A DNA stretch of 64,000 bases from Ohtaekwangia kribbensis (GCF_042676245.1 NZ_JBHTKA010000008.1:186001-250000), one strand, 5' to 3'; positions 52,031-60,740 are shown, numbered from the stretch's first letter. Numbers and translations: made by a program. The notes: a model not told the origin generated them from the sequence alone.

Positions 52031-52068
52031 TATCCATTGCCATGGGATTAATCCCATGGCAATGGATA
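52031..52068. repeat. 38-bp perfect palindrome centred on GGGATTAATCCC
   Basis: TATCCATTGCCATGGGATT (52031-52049) is mirrored exactly by the following 19 bases, with no spacer. It lies between the VOC gene's 3' end and the DUF1905 gene's start, both on the minus strand. No clear T run follows it. Confidence 0.9.
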
Positions 52069-52089
52069 ATGAGAGGAGAAAATTACAGG

Positions 52090-52506
52090 CTAGCCTTTGG
52101 GCATTTTTGCCATGTCCATATATAGTACATTCCAGCGATGACCGTCCGGGTCAGCAAACCCAAATGCGTACATCCATCCCTGGCTTTCTCCGGGCTGTGC
52201 AAAAACTTTACCTCCGGCTGCAGTTACTTTCCTGGCAAGCTCGTCTACTTCCTGCCTGCTTTCGGCATCAAATGAAAGTAAAACTTCTGTGCTTTTACTG
52301 GTATCGGCAAGGGCATGATTGGTGAACTTCTGAAAAAGTGATTCCTCAAAAAGCATCATCACTATATTCTTAGTTCCAATCAGGAAACTCGCAGAACTAT
52401 CAGAAGCCGGTGCGTTTTTATTAATGGTAAATCCGATTGCCGTAAAAAAATCTTTTGATTTCTTCACATCTTTTACCGGGAGGTTGATCCACAATTCTTT
52501 TGTCAT
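52090..52506 (-). CDS. VOC (glyoxalase-type) family protein
   Basis: The 138 residues begin MTKELWINLPVKDVKKSKDF, then FTAIGFTINKNAPASDSSAS and FLIGTKNIVMMLFEESLFQK. A second half reads VLLSFDAESRQEVDELARKV, TAAGGKVFAQPGESQGWMYA, FGFADPDGHRWNVLYMDM. These are the two beta-alpha-beta halves of VOC proteins of the predicted lactoylglutathione-lyase type. The metal residues are only partly conserved. It is followed by the palindrome at 52031 and preceded by the SRPBCC gene on the same strand. Substrate unknown. Confidence 0.9.
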   Translation of the reverse strand: MTKELWINLPVKDVKKSKDFFTAIGFTINKNAPASDSSASFLIGTKNIVMMLFEESLFQKFTNHALADTSKSTEVLLSFDAESRQEVDELARKVTAAGGKVFAQPGESQGWMYAFGFADPDGHRWNVLYMDMAKMPKG

Positions 52507-52561
52507 CGCTTTACTATTGATATGATTTTTAAATCTATGCTATATATTCAATGGCTATACA

Positions 52562-53050
52562 TTATTGATCCAGTAGTGCATCGAGTCTTTCAAAACCTTC
52601 GCGCACACCGCGCTCCATTCCAGACTGAACCATGCCGTCACGATCGGTTACCGATCTAAACACAGATTGCATGGTTACGCGTGTTCTGTTTCCCGGCAAT
52701 GCTTCGAACAACGCTATATCCAGGCTAACATGACCGCGCTCGGGCAATCCTTCAAATTCAAAAGTTTGAATAATACGTTCCGGAGCATGCACTTCGTGTA
52801 CGGCACCATTAAAAACATATTTACCATTTGCATCAGCATGCGTGTATCGGTATGAACCACCAGTACGAATATCATACTTCTCAATTTCCATTTTGAGACC
52901 ATGGGGTCCTAACCACTGTGTAACAAGTTTAGGATCCGTAAATGCTTTGAATACATCTTCGCGTGGTGCATCAAATTCGCGATAGATAAAGAGCTCCTGC
53001 TTGCCTGGCTCGGCAACCACTTTGAGCTGGTTTTTAGTTGTCGTTGTCAT
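52562..53050 (-). CDS. SRPBCC (AHSA1-type) protein
   Basis: The 162 residues have VVAEPGKQELFIYREFDAPR, EDVFKAFTDPKLVTQWLGPH and GGSYRYTHADANGKYVFNGA, VHEVHAPERIIQTFEFEGLP, the AHSA1-like SRPBCC fold. The end is MVQSGMERGVREGFERLDAL. Its start overlaps the stop of the ArsR gene (ATGA-type, 53047-53050), the usual pair in which the regulator controls a ligand-binding protein. The ligand is unknown, probably a small organic compound. Confidence 0.92.
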   Translation of the reverse strand: MTTTTKNQLKVVAEPGKQELFIYREFDAPREDVFKAFTDPKLVTQWLGPHGLKMEIEKYDIRTGGSYRYTHADANGKYVFNGAVHEVHAPERIIQTFEFEGLPERGHVSLDIALFEALPGNRTRVTMQSVFRSVTDRDGMVQSGMERGVREGFERLDALLDQ

Positions 53051-53388
53051 TTTTTTGTTTTTTTAGTTGGTTTCATTTTTCGTAACACGATATCGAGCTT
53101 GTTGAAATTATATTCCCATCGTTTATGAAAAGGTTTCAGCCAATCGGATACTGCTTCGAGCTTCTGAGGTTGCAACTCGCAATACCGCTCACGTCCCTGT
53201 TCGCGAATAATAATGAGTCCGCATTCCGCTAGTATCTTGATGTGTTGAGATATAGCGGGGCGACTCACATCAAATTGTTCTGCTATAGCATTCAGGTTCA
53301 GTGACTGGTGCGCGATCAAACTCAGAATATCTCTGCGTGTCGGATCGGCTATTGCCTGGAATACATCTCTTCGTGCCTGTACCGTCAT
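53047..53388 (-). CDS. ArsR-type transcription repressor
   Basis: The 113 residues carry a winged helix: MTVQARRDVFQAIADPTRRD, then ILSLIAHQSLNLNAIAEQFD and VSRPAISQHIKILAECGLII, IREQGRERYCELQPQKL. No metal-binding Cys is seen at the usual ELCVCDL site, so it senses something other than metals. It overlaps the SRPBCC gene by four bases. Two palindromes at 53395-53436, directly upstream, are its likely operators. It should repress its own operon. Confidence 0.92.
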   Translation of the reverse strand: MTVQARRDVFQAIADPTRRDILSLIAHQSLNLNAIAEQFDVSRPAISQHIKILAECGLIIIREQGRERYCELQPQKLEAVSDWLKPFHKRWEYNFNKLDIVLRKMKPTKKTKK

Positions 53389-53394
53389 ATATAG

Positions 53395-53436
53395 GTAAGT
53401 GTTTACTTACAGATAAATGCGTAAGCGTTTGCTTAC
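53395..53436. promoter_or_regulatory. two ArsR operator palindromes
   Basis: GTAAGTGTTTACTTAC (53395-53410) and GTAAGCGTTTGCTTAC (53421-53436) are both palindromes with a GTTT centre; the sixth base pair changes T-A to C-G on both arms. Centres are 26 bp apart and the first is 7 bases from the ATG at 53388. Binding by the ArsR protein is inferred. Confidence 0.75.
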
Positions 53437-53586
53437 ACTACAAACTTACAGCAATGAGGCAGGCTGGTGTGAGGGGCTAAGGCGACAGAAAGCAGGTTAT
53501 TTGCGACAAAAGTATAATCGCAATCTGATGATATTATCCGTTCAACTACAAGCGATGAAGTATATATTACAGGAACAGAATGTAAA

Positions 53587-54159
53587 TCAGCCAATCACAA
53601 TATTGTGTCTATACAACAAGCCGACAACATCGGGCAATGAAAATCTGGCTTTGGCAATGCGATTCATTTCCGGATCGATAGTATAATTATAGGCTGTTCT
53701 GAAATCGGCTCCTTCCAGTTTTGTATTTTCAAATGTTGCACCTTGCAGATCGCAGCGGTCAAAATTTGCCTGTGGAAGTTCGGCTTCTATAAATTCAACG
53801 TCATGAAGTTTACATGCCATAAACGATGTGCCCTTGATCTTGAGTTTATAGAAGGATGAGAAGTTCAGTATACATTCTTCGAACGAAAACGACAGCAGCA
53901 TTTTATGACATTCGTCAAAACGCAATCCCATTAGTTTGCAGTTTTTAAATCGGGCGTTGCGAAATGACGTATTGCGCAGTTTAGCCATGCTCAGGTCACA
54001 CGCTTCAAACCGACATTCTGAAAAAATTATTTCGAACAGATCCGCTCCGGAAAAAATGCAGTTCTTGAAAATGCAATTCTCATACTCACCTTTTTTCAGT
54101 TCGGTTTCAGTAAAGTTAATTCCATCAAAAGTTTCGTTCTCAATTGAGGGGCGGATCAT
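53587..54159 (-). CDS. pentapeptide-repeat protein (Qnr-like)
   Basis: The 190 residues are mostly pentapeptide repeats (A/C-D/N-L/F-x-x): CIFKNCIFSGADLFEIIFSE, then CRFEACDLSMAKLRNTSFRN, ARFKNCKLMGLRFDEC, then CKLHDVEFIEAELPQANFDR, CDLQGATFENTKLEGADFRT. They form a right-handed square beta helix that mimics DNA, as in Qnr and MfpA. Length and the short end after the helix fit Qnr-like chromosomal proteins. A link to quinolone tolerance cannot be read from sequence. Single gene. Confidence 0.88.
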   Translation of the reverse strand: MIRPSIENETFDGINFTETELKKGEYENCIFKNCIFSGADLFEIIFSECRFEACDLSMAKLRNTSFRNARFKNCKLMGLRFDECHKMLLSFSFEECILNFSSFYKLKIKGTSFMACKLHDVEFIEAELPQANFDRCDLQGATFENTKLEGADFRTAYNYTIDPEMNRIAKARFSLPDVVGLLYRHNIVIG

Positions 54160-54410
54160 AGCAAAATATAGTTAGTTAGTTACAAGGCGATGTCGTTCAA
54201 ATATAAATCAGTAACCGTTTGTAACGAATAATCCGGAAGGATAAATGCGCAAGCACCGATACAAAATTTCGACTGCCAAATCACACTTCTCCGGCACAAG
54301 GCAGGGTGGCGGATTGAGAAAATGAAATTACTTAGATATTAAGTAAAATGCCTTTATATTCGAGGCCTTTAACATTTACATAACTCATTACTTTACCTAA
54401 ATCCTGCTTA

Positions 54411-55661
54411 ATGAATATTAAGGGCCGTCTTATCGTGATGAACTTCATGGAGTTCTTCGTTTGGGGTGCGTGGCTGATCTCCATGGGAGGTTACATGATC
54501 GTTACATTGAAATTTTCAGGAGGACAAGTCGGCAGCATTTATGCTACCATGGGACTCGCCTCGTTGTTTATGCCTTCCATCATTGGTATTGTGGCCGACC
54601 GCTGGATAAATGCCGAACGGCTGCTGGGTATTTGTCACATTATTGGAGCTATAGCATTGTTCTATGCTGCCAGCGTTACGGATTATGAAACCATGTATTT
54701 CATCATGCTCATAAACTCCATGTTCTACATGCCCACCATCGCGCTGAACAACTCGGTGTCGTATGCAGCGTTGGAGAAAGAAGGAATTGATGTAGTGAAA
54801 TTCTTTCCGCCTATTCGCGTATGGGGCACCGTTGGGTTTGTAGTTGCTATGTGGGTAATCGACCTGGGCAAGTGGTCACTAAGTCCTATACAGCTTTATG
54901 TAAGCGCGGGGTCAGGCTTACTCCTCGGGCTGTATGCATTTACGCTTCCGCCTTGCCCGCCAACAAAAATAAAGCGCGGCAATTCATTTTTATCATACCT
55001 CGGTCTTGACGCCTTCGTGTTATTCAAGAAACCTCGCACGGCAGTGTTCTTTATCTTCGCTATGTTTCTGGGCGCTGCCCTGCAAATAACTAATACATTT
55101 GGTGAAGCTTTCATCCACTCGTTCACGGCAGACTATCCGGATTCTTTCGCAGTTAAACATCCGAGTATACTGATGTCGATATCACAGATATCGGAGACAT
55201 TATTTATTCTTACTATACCATTCTTCCTGCAACGCTTTGGTATCAAGAGGGTGATGTTAATGAGTATTTTTGCCTGGGTATTACGGTTCGGACTTTTTGG
55301 ATTTGGAAATCCTGGTGATGGATTTATACTGCTGGTGCTCTCAATGATTATCTACGGCATGGCTTTCGACTTCTTTAATATATCCGGATCGCTATTTGTA
55401 AAGAATGAAGCAGACCATTCCATTCTGGCAAGCGCGCAGGGTTTATTCATGCTCATGACAAACGGTGTAGGTGCATTTTTAGGAGGTATATTGAGTGGCT
55501 GGGTTGTAGATTACTTTACCGTTGGTGAGAATCGCGACTGGCAAAGTATATGGCTTGCCTTTGCAGGATATACTTTAATACTGGGAATTGTCTTTCCGTT
55601 TGTGTTTAAGTATAAACATGAACCTGCTGCCAATGTTGCGGATAGCGCGAGGGTTGCATAG
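54411..55661 (+). CDS. nucleoside permease (NHS/NupG family)
   Basis: The 416 residues contain 12 membrane helices. MNIKGRLIVMNFMEFFVWGA, then WLISMGGYMIVTLKFSGGQV and SIIGIVADRWINAERLLGIC match the nucleoside:H+ symporter family of the major facilitator superfamily, including the loop after helix 2. It would bring in nucleosides with protons across the inner membrane. Length is normal. Single gene with terminator at 55696-55723. No nucleoside-metabolism gene is adjacent. Confidence 0.92.
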   Translation: MNIKGRLIVMNFMEFFVWGAWLISMGGYMIVTLKFSGGQVGSIYATMGLASLFMPSIIGIVADRWINAERLLGICHIIGAIALFYAASVTDYETMYFIMLINSMFYMPTIALNNSVSYAALEKEGIDVVKFFPPIRVWGTVGFVVAMWVIDLGKWSLSPIQLYVSAGSGLLLGLYAFTLPPCPPTKIKRGNSFLSYLGLDAFVLFKKPRTAVFFIFAMFLGAALQITNTFGEAFIHSFTADYPDSFAVKHPSILMSISQISETLFILTIPFFLQRFGIKRVMLMSIFAWVLRFGLFGFGNPGDGFILLVLSMIIYGMAFDFFNISGSLFVKNEADHSILASAQGLFMLMTNGVGAFLGGILSGWVVDYFTVGENRDWQSIWLAFAGYTLILGIVFPFVFKYKHEPAANVADSARVA

Positions 55662-55695
55662 CAGACTAACTTAGCTATAAAGCTATAATAACACT

Positions 55696-55723
55696 AAGCC
55701 GGTTTAATTGCCGGCTTTTTTTA
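55696..55723 (+). terminator. terminator of the nucleoside permease gene
   Basis: AAGCCGG (55696-55702) pairs with CCGGCTT (55711-55717) and is followed by T6. Confidence 0.85.
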
Positions 55724-55732
55724 TTTGTTGAT

Positions 55733-56167
55733 TTATTGACCGCTCGTTGCCGCCAGCCACAGCTTCACTACTTTTTTCAACGCAGCGTTTTTATCGGCTA
55801 CATCTTCTATACTTTGAAACTTTACTACGCCTCTATCAGGTGCGAGCCATTCGAGAAGACCGGTGGTGTCTTCAATTAATGGTTCTTTATTCTTGCTGTC
55901 TTTCACTTTTGCACCACGATGAAAGATCAATAATATACGATCGTTTTTACTCAGATTGAATGTAATACGATCATCACCATCAAAACAAAAGCTTGGTGCA
56001 TTCCATTTGATGTGCTCGGTGATTGCTTTATCAACGCTTAGAATTATATCACGAACTTGCTCTACCGCTGGTTTTAACGGATGGCTGGTGGTTTGAATAA
56101 ATTCTGCCACCTGCGCTGGGCCTGAAAGCGAAGATGTTTTTTTGCGAGGGGTCGTTGTCTTTGCCAT
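55733..56167 (-). CDS. DUF1801 family protein
   Basis: The 144 residues begin MAKTTTPRKKTSSLSGPAQV and include AEFIQTTSHPLKPAVEQVRD, IILSVDKAITEHIKWNAPSF and CFDGDDRITFNLSKNDRILL, the DUF1801 (YdhG-like) fold with a typical WNAPSF motif. The family is structurally like iron-uptake FrpD-type domains but its role is unknown. Cytoplasmic. Convergent with the nucleoside permease. Confidence 0.9.
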   Translation of the reverse strand: MAKTTTPRKKTSSLSGPAQVAEFIQTTSHPLKPAVEQVRDIILSVDKAITEHIKWNAPSFCFDGDDRITFNLSKNDRILLIFHRGAKVKDSKNKEPLIEDTTGLLEWLAPDRGVVKFQSIEDVADKNAALKKVVKLWLAATSGQ

Positions 56168-56216
56168 TACCCTATAAATATAGTGAAGGGCGTGAGATTG
56201 TGGTAACCGGTTACAA

Positions 56217-56260
56217 ACATAAACTCCGGACCATCACTAAATCCGGAGTTATGTTTTTTT
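56217..56260 (-). terminator. hairpin after the carbohydrate-binding lipoprotein gene
   Basis: AACTCCGGA (56222-56230) pairs with TCCGGAGTT (56242-56250). It lies 14 bases past the stop of the gene at 56264. The T run on the minus strand is short, on the plus strand longer. Confidence 0.5.
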
Positions 56261-56263
56261 ACG

Positions 56264-58012
56264 TCAATTTACTTTTGTTGACACACTTGATATAGTAAAG
56301 CTCTTACTCAACGTGCCCACAGTATAGCTACCTCCACTATACAAACCATCGGTGGCCGTGCCCGTAGAGCTTCCGCCAAGGTATAGGCTATACGTTGTGC
56401 CGGTCTTCAAATCAGGTGATGAGAATGCAACAGATTGATATTTTTTCGATGGCTTGAAGGTTGCCAATGCTGTGCCGTCACTTGCCTGTAAATGTACCAG
56501 CGAACCTGCCGTTTGAGCAGCGCTTAGTGTTATTAAAACAGAGTTCTGCGAAGAAGATGCCCCGGGTATCTGTGCCATGCCTGAACTGCCCACCGCCAGT
56601 AAATAGCCTCCGGTGATTCTGAAAGATCCATCATAATCAATCGGAGCATTGTTATTCGCGGTAGGTCCGTTAACAACTACCGTACCGTCAGTCATTACGA
56701 TCGATCCGTTTATATCTATACCATCACCAGAAGCGTCTACATATATATATCCGCCATATACGTACAGGTAGGGTTCAATCGAAGCGTCAGTTGCTCCGTT
56801 TACACCGTCATCGCTTGATGTGACATGTACTGTTCCGTCCGTAACGGCAATCACCGCTGCTTCTATACCTTCGTATGATTTGGAAATTATGATGTCACTT
56901 CCGTTAATACCAAGGTAAGCGTCAGCGTGAACGGCATCGTCTCCGGTAGCAATGTTAAGCGTGCCACCATTAAGGGATATATTAGCATTGCTGTGAACAC
57001 CATCGTCTGCAGAGTTTATGTCGAATGTTCCTGCCTCCACAATCAGTAACGCACCTGCCTTAACACCTTTTGCAGAATCATCATCACTTATACTGCTGTT
57101 ACTGCCTCCTCCGGTAATAAGCGTAAGTTTGCCATCGCTAATCAGCGCATCGGTTTCTGCAGCTATAGCATCACCGGCAGCAGTAATTGTAATATCGCCA
57201 CCTCCTATAGATATATACCCTGCGTCTGTATCTTCATCGTTATCAGACTTAAGTCCATCGCCACCTGAATTTACTTCTATCGTACCATCTTTCACTACCA
57301 GGTAATCTTTACCACGTATACCATCGTCAGCAGCGGTAACCGTAATAGAGCCTCCGTTGATGATCAAGCCGTCTTTACTTCCAATAGCATCGTTGTAATT
57401 ACCGTTCACCGTTAGTGAACCACTACCATATATAGTAAGATCAGCTTTACTGAATAGCGCTGCATTTGGCTCATCTTCATCCTCGCTGGCAAAAATGTAT
57501 GTGTCGCCATCTGTAATGGTGTTCGTGGTGTTTTCGGCCAGTACAATCACGGTCTTTTCAGCGCTCGCTATATATAGCGGAGCTGTAGATGAATTATTGA
57601 GTGTAGCACCATTAAGAATCAGTCTAACGGTTGCTTCGTCTTCCGTATTCACAATTACCTGTCCGTTATCGAGCGTGCCGCTAACGCGATAGGTACCGGC
57701 TGCAGTGATTGTTACTGTACTTCCATCAACAGTCGCCACTGCAGGTTCTACGGTAATCGAGCTTCCATTGAGCGTTATCGTCACTTCATCCGATTCATTC
57801 CATATATAGTCAGCATCTTCTTCGTGCGTGCTGGCATTCGCGGCTAAAGCATCAGCTATCGTAGCCGCATATCCACCGTCTTCCTCCACATCTACTGTTG
57901 TCTCCGTGTCTGTATCGGTTGATTCCGGGTCATCATCTTCATCGTTACAGGAAGATATAGCTATACATGTAAAAGCAATCAGCAGCAGAATAATAAAACG
58001 TGTTTTGCGCAT
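56264..58012 (-). CDS. carbohydrate-binding-domain lipoprotein (DUF4353, beta-helix repeats)
   Basis: The 582-residue product has a lipoprotein signal (FIILLLIAFTCIAISSCND) followed by an acidic, Asp/Glu/Thr-rich spacer. Then come repeated beta-helix turns: VTITAAGTYRVSGTLDNGQV, IYGSGSLTVNGNYNDAIGSK, DGLIINGGSITVTAADDGIR and GSIVMTDGTVVVNGPTANNN, DDGVHSNANISLNGGTLNIA. This is the DUF4353 carbohydrate-binding domain, on its own without an enzyme. It is anchored on the outer membrane and probably binds sugar or calcium. The end resembles a short beta sandwich. Confidence 0.9.
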   Translation of the reverse strand: MRKTRFIILLLIAFTCIAISSCNDEDDDPESTDTDTETTVDVEEDGGYAATIADALAANASTHEEDADYIWNESDEVTITLNGSSITVEPAVATVDGSTVTITAAGTYRVSGTLDNGQVIVNTEDEATVRLILNGATLNNSSTAPLYIASAEKTVIVLAENTTNTITDGDTYIFASEDEDEPNAALFSKADLTIYGSGSLTVNGNYNDAIGSKDGLIINGGSITVTAADDGIRGKDYLVVKDGTIEVNSGGDGLKSDNDEDTDAGYISIGGGDITITAAGDAIAAETDALISDGKLTLITGGGSNSSISDDDSAKGVKAGALLIVEAGTFDINSADDGVHSNANISLNGGTLNIATGDDAVHADAYLGINGSDIIISKSYEGIEAAVIAVTDGTVHVTSSDDGVNGATDASIEPYLYVYGGYIYVDASGDGIDINGSIVMTDGTVVVNGPTANNNAPIDYDGSFRITGGYLLAVGSSGMAQIPGASSSQNSVLITLSAAQTAGSLVHLQASDGTALATFKPSKKYQSVAFSSPDLKTGTTYSLYLGGSSTGTATDGLYSGGSYTVGTLSKSFTISSVSTKVN

Positions 58013-58255
58013 AAGTCTTTATCAGGTTAAGAAATTGTTACGTAAAGAACGTAACCACCTACCTTAAACTGTGCTACACGAGACGACACACCTGGAACAA
58101 CGAGACGAAAGTGAAAAATCTGTAGATATATACCGTTAAGGAAATCTTAACACCAATATACTTGAACGGCATTATTGTTCTTTTGCCGTCACAACAGTAT
58201 CAGTAATATCATCGAAGCAGGCGTAGCAGGCCCGATTTCCAAAAAAGCTGAATGA

Positions 58256-58840
58256 TCACATCGCAACCTCTTTTTCGTTTGTAATACCGTCTGGCACTTT
58301 GTGTGGAAACGGTCTGCCCATAGCGTGAGATATCAAAAGGAAATGTACATCGTTGATGGTATCTTTTATTTCGTCAGCTTTTGCATGTTCAATTGCATCG
58401 ACTATAAGCGAATCGCTGGTTATTTTAAAATGCGCTTTAAAGGTTAAGTCACCTGTCCAGCTACGCACAAAATAAAAGTAGTCGTTGTATGCGTAGATGT
58501 CCCACTTACAGTCCATAGAGTCTGCCTTAAACACAACACCTTCCAGCACAGTTCCATTATGCGGATATACCAGATTCACGTGAGAAACAATCGAATCGTT
58601 AACACGCATCCCTATATATTCATCGCCCATCGAAGATCTCAGCTTGTCATACTTTTCCGCTACTTCACGGCTGGAAGTAGTGGCGATCATGTTCAAGGTA
58701 AAAGAGCGAATGTCCAGTATTCGTTTATTGAAAGGATTGTCTGGCCCTATTTCATACCATTTGAAATTGTAGGAGTTATTATCGTTAACGTGCTCGCGCT
58801 CGTTTGACTTTGCTTTCTTCTTTTTAAACCAGTTAAACAT
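58256..58840 (-). CDS. unrecognised cytoplasmic protein
   Basis: The 194 residues begin MFNWFKKKKAKSNEREHVND. The middle reads NKRILDIRSFTLNMIATTSS, REVAEKYDKLRSSMGDEYIG and VNLVYPHNGTVLEGVVFKAD, then CKWDIYAYNDYFYFVRSWTG. It has a basic N-terminus, no membrane helix and several aromatic strands. DLTFKAHFKI with the following SDSLIVDAIE suggests an alpha/beta fold. Function unknown. Divergent from the Crp-like gene at 58977. Confidence 0.65.
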   Translation of the reverse strand: MFNWFKKKKAKSNEREHVNDNNSYNFKWYEIGPDNPFNKRILDIRSFTLNMIATTSSREVAEKYDKLRSSMGDEYIGMRVNDSIVSHVNLVYPHNGTVLEGVVFKADSMDCKWDIYAYNDYFYFVRSWTGDLTFKAHFKITSDSLIVDAIEHAKADEIKDTINDVHFLLISHAMGRPFPHKVPDGITNEKEVAM

Positions 58841-58976
58841 AATCGGAGAATTTTCGATGGGCTACAATAAGCCTTGAAAAATAAAGCATAGGAGTGGATT
58901 ATTACAATTCCACTATTGTTTTTTGATACCGAATGTGGACACAAAATTCTATTTTAGCACTCCCAATACTGTATCC

Positions 58977-59558
58977 ATGTACGAAGCCCTGCGAATATAT
59001 ATTAACAAGTATACCTCTTCTGAAATCTCTGACGCTGACTTTGAGATTGTTACGAATGCATTTACTCCCAAGCATTTTATAAAACGGCAATTCTTTTTGC
59101 AGGAAGGAGAGGTGTGCAAGTATAGCGCCTTTATTGTGAAAGGGGCTATGCGCCAGTATTCGCTTGTTAACGGAGTGGAGAATATTGTATCGCTGGGTAT
59201 CGAGAACTGGTGGATGTCTGATCGGGAAAGTTATGCGATGTTAACACCATCTCAATACAACATTGATGCTGTTGAAGATTGTGACGTGTTACTGGTAACG
59301 TATGAGAAAATGGTTCCGCTCGTAGAGTCCATGCCAATCATAGCACGTATGATTACCATGATGGACCAGCGTCACTCCATCGCTATGCAAAAGCGGATTC
59401 ACAATGCAATAAGTCTCACAGCGGAAGATCGTTTTCTGGATCTTATGAAAACAAACCCCGTGTTTCTTCAACGCTTTCCGCAAAATATGATCGCATCGTA
59501 TTTAGGTATAACTCCGGAATCACTCAGTCGCATCCGAAAAAAGCTGGCAACAAAATAA
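58977..59558 (+). CDS. Crp/Fnr-like transcription regulator
   Basis: The ATG at 58977 gives 193 residues (MYEALRIYINKYTSSEISDA); a TTG at 58923 lies too far up. The cyclic-nucleotide-like domain is HFIKRQFFLQEGEVCKYSAF, IVKGAMRQYSLVNGVENIVS. The dimer helix and HTH follow: SLTAEDRFLDLMKTNPVFLQ, RFPQNMIASYLGITPESLSR, IRKKLATK. It is the same group as 12292-12834 with an RxPQ..IASxLGIT recognition segment. The regulated genes are probably nearby, but nothing marks them. Confidence 0.9.
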   Translation: MYEALRIYINKYTSSEISDADFEIVTNAFTPKHFIKRQFFLQEGEVCKYSAFIVKGAMRQYSLVNGVENIVSLGIENWWMSDRESYAMLTPSQYNIDAVEDCDVLLVTYEKMVPLVESMPIIARMITMMDQRHSIAMQKRIHNAISLTAEDRFLDLMKTNPVFLQRFPQNMIASYLGITPESLSRIRKKLATK

Positions 59559-59680
59559 TTGTTTCCGCAGATAACACAGATCAACGCAGAACAAATACAT
59601 AAATAAACTACAAGAGCGGAGCCGCAACGCATCTATATCTATATCTACAGCCCAACCCACAGCCACACCGAACATAAACA

Positions 59681-59738
59681 CATACACACATAAACACCTA
59701 AACACATAAAGCATACACACGTAAACACCTAAACACAT
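59681..59738. repeat. 27-bp direct repeat, A/C-rich
   Basis: Copies at 59681-59707 and 59712-59738 (offset 31) start CATACACACA or CATACACACG and run TAAACACCTAAACACAT; one base differs. The stretch before it (from about 59660) has the same A/C composition. It lies between the Crp-like and pirin genes. Confidence 0.8.
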
Positions 59739-59740
59739 TC

Positions 59741-59755
59741 TTAACAAATGTCAAT
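59741..59755. promoter_or_regulatory. shared upstream element of pirin and YceI genes, copy 1
   Basis: TTAACAAATGTCAAT here recurs exactly at 60726-60740. Its core TTaACAAATGTcAA is nearly palindromic. It lies 57 bases before the pirin gene. Confidence 0.5.
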
Positions 59756-59811
59756 TCTCCTTCTTACCAATTGATATTTAATTCGCGTGGTCTGCTGCCG
59801 AAGTTTGTGTT

Positions 59812-60714
59812 ATGAAAACGACACAACAACGATCTGTTAAAGGAAGTTATAGTGGCATGAATTCGAAAGTGGGAGACTTTTTGGTGAACCGTTTACTTCC
59901 CGGTTCTGAAGTTCATACCGTTGGTCCATTTGTATTTCTGGATCATTTATACCCAACCGAGCAAAAAGCAAAAACGCCTGCACTGCCTTCCGGAAAGTTT
60001 GCGCATCCGCATCGCGGTATCGCTACGTTCTCCTATATATTCAGTGGTTCTCTGGAACATTTTGATAGTCATGGCGGACACGGTATAGTTGAGGCCGGAG
60101 GCGCGCAGTGGATGAAGGCCGGCAATGGTGTTGTACACGATGAACATAACAGTCCGGAGTTTCAGCGAACCGGTGGTATACTTCATTCATTGCAATTCTG
60201 GATCAACCTGCCAGCCAAGAACAAAGCAGAAGCCCCGGATTACCTTGCATTACATCGCAGTGATATTCCGGAAATTGAATTGCCTGATCATGCGGGTACC
60301 CTTCGCGTTGTCATTGGCAACATCGGTGGGAGGCAGTCGCCTGTACAAACTTATAGCGAGCAATTTCTGTATCACGTTGTTCTTCAGCCGAAATCAAAAT
60401 TTACACTCACTATACCTGGCGGACAGGAAGCCGCAGCATTTATTCCACTGAGAGAAGCAACGATTAACGGAACCGATTTTGGTAATAGTGAAATTGTATT
60501 CTTCCGCACTGAAGACGGTGGAATAGAACTGAGTAACAAGAGTACATACGCAGTAGATATTATTCTCTTTGGAGGTGAGCGGTATGCAGAACCGATCGTT
60601 GCTGAAGGTCCTTTTGTTATGAACAGTCACAACGATATCGCACTGGCTTATAAAGATTTCTTTGACGGTAAGTATGGCAAAATCGACTACAAACAATTAA
60701 GCGGTGAGGTATAA
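59812..60714 (+). CDS. pirin family protein
   Basis: The 300 residues have the bicupin fold with metal ligands in the first cupin: FVFLDHLYPTEQ, then HPHRGIATFSYIFSGSLEHF and GVVHDEHNSPEF, where HxH and H...E would bind iron. The second cupin is LRVVIGNIGGRQSPVQTYSE, and the rest lacks metal ligands. Pirins may have quercetin dioxygenase activity or act as redox-sensitive co-regulators. Cytoplasmic. It shares an upstream element with YceI at 60840, so the two may be co-regulated. Confidence 0.92.
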   Translation: MKTTQQRSVKGSYSGMNSKVGDFLVNRLLPGSEVHTVGPFVFLDHLYPTEQKAKTPALPSGKFAHPHRGIATFSYIFSGSLEHFDSHGGHGIVEAGGAQWMKAGNGVVHDEHNSPEFQRTGGILHSLQFWINLPAKNKAEAPDYLALHRSDIPEIELPDHAGTLRVVIGNIGGRQSPVQTYSEQFLYHVVLQPKSKFTLTIPGGQEAAAFIPLREATINGTDFGNSEIVFFRTEDGGIELSNKSTYAVDIILFGGERYAEPIVAEGPFVMNSHNDIALAYKDFFDGKYGKIDYKQLSGEV

Positions 60715-60725
60715 CGCATGCCGAC

Positions 60726-60740
60726 TTAACAAATGTCAAT
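60726..60740. promoter_or_regulatory. shared upstream element, copy 2
   Basis: TTAACAAATGTCAAT again, exact over 15 bases, followed after a few bases by a similar CTTTCTTA stretch as in copy 1. It lies 99 bases before the YceI-like gene. Confidence 0.5.

Noticed and set aside
53417..53686. An 89-codon plus-strand frame
   Set aside because: It covers the ArsR operator and the end of the pentapeptide gene; its composition is not protein-like.
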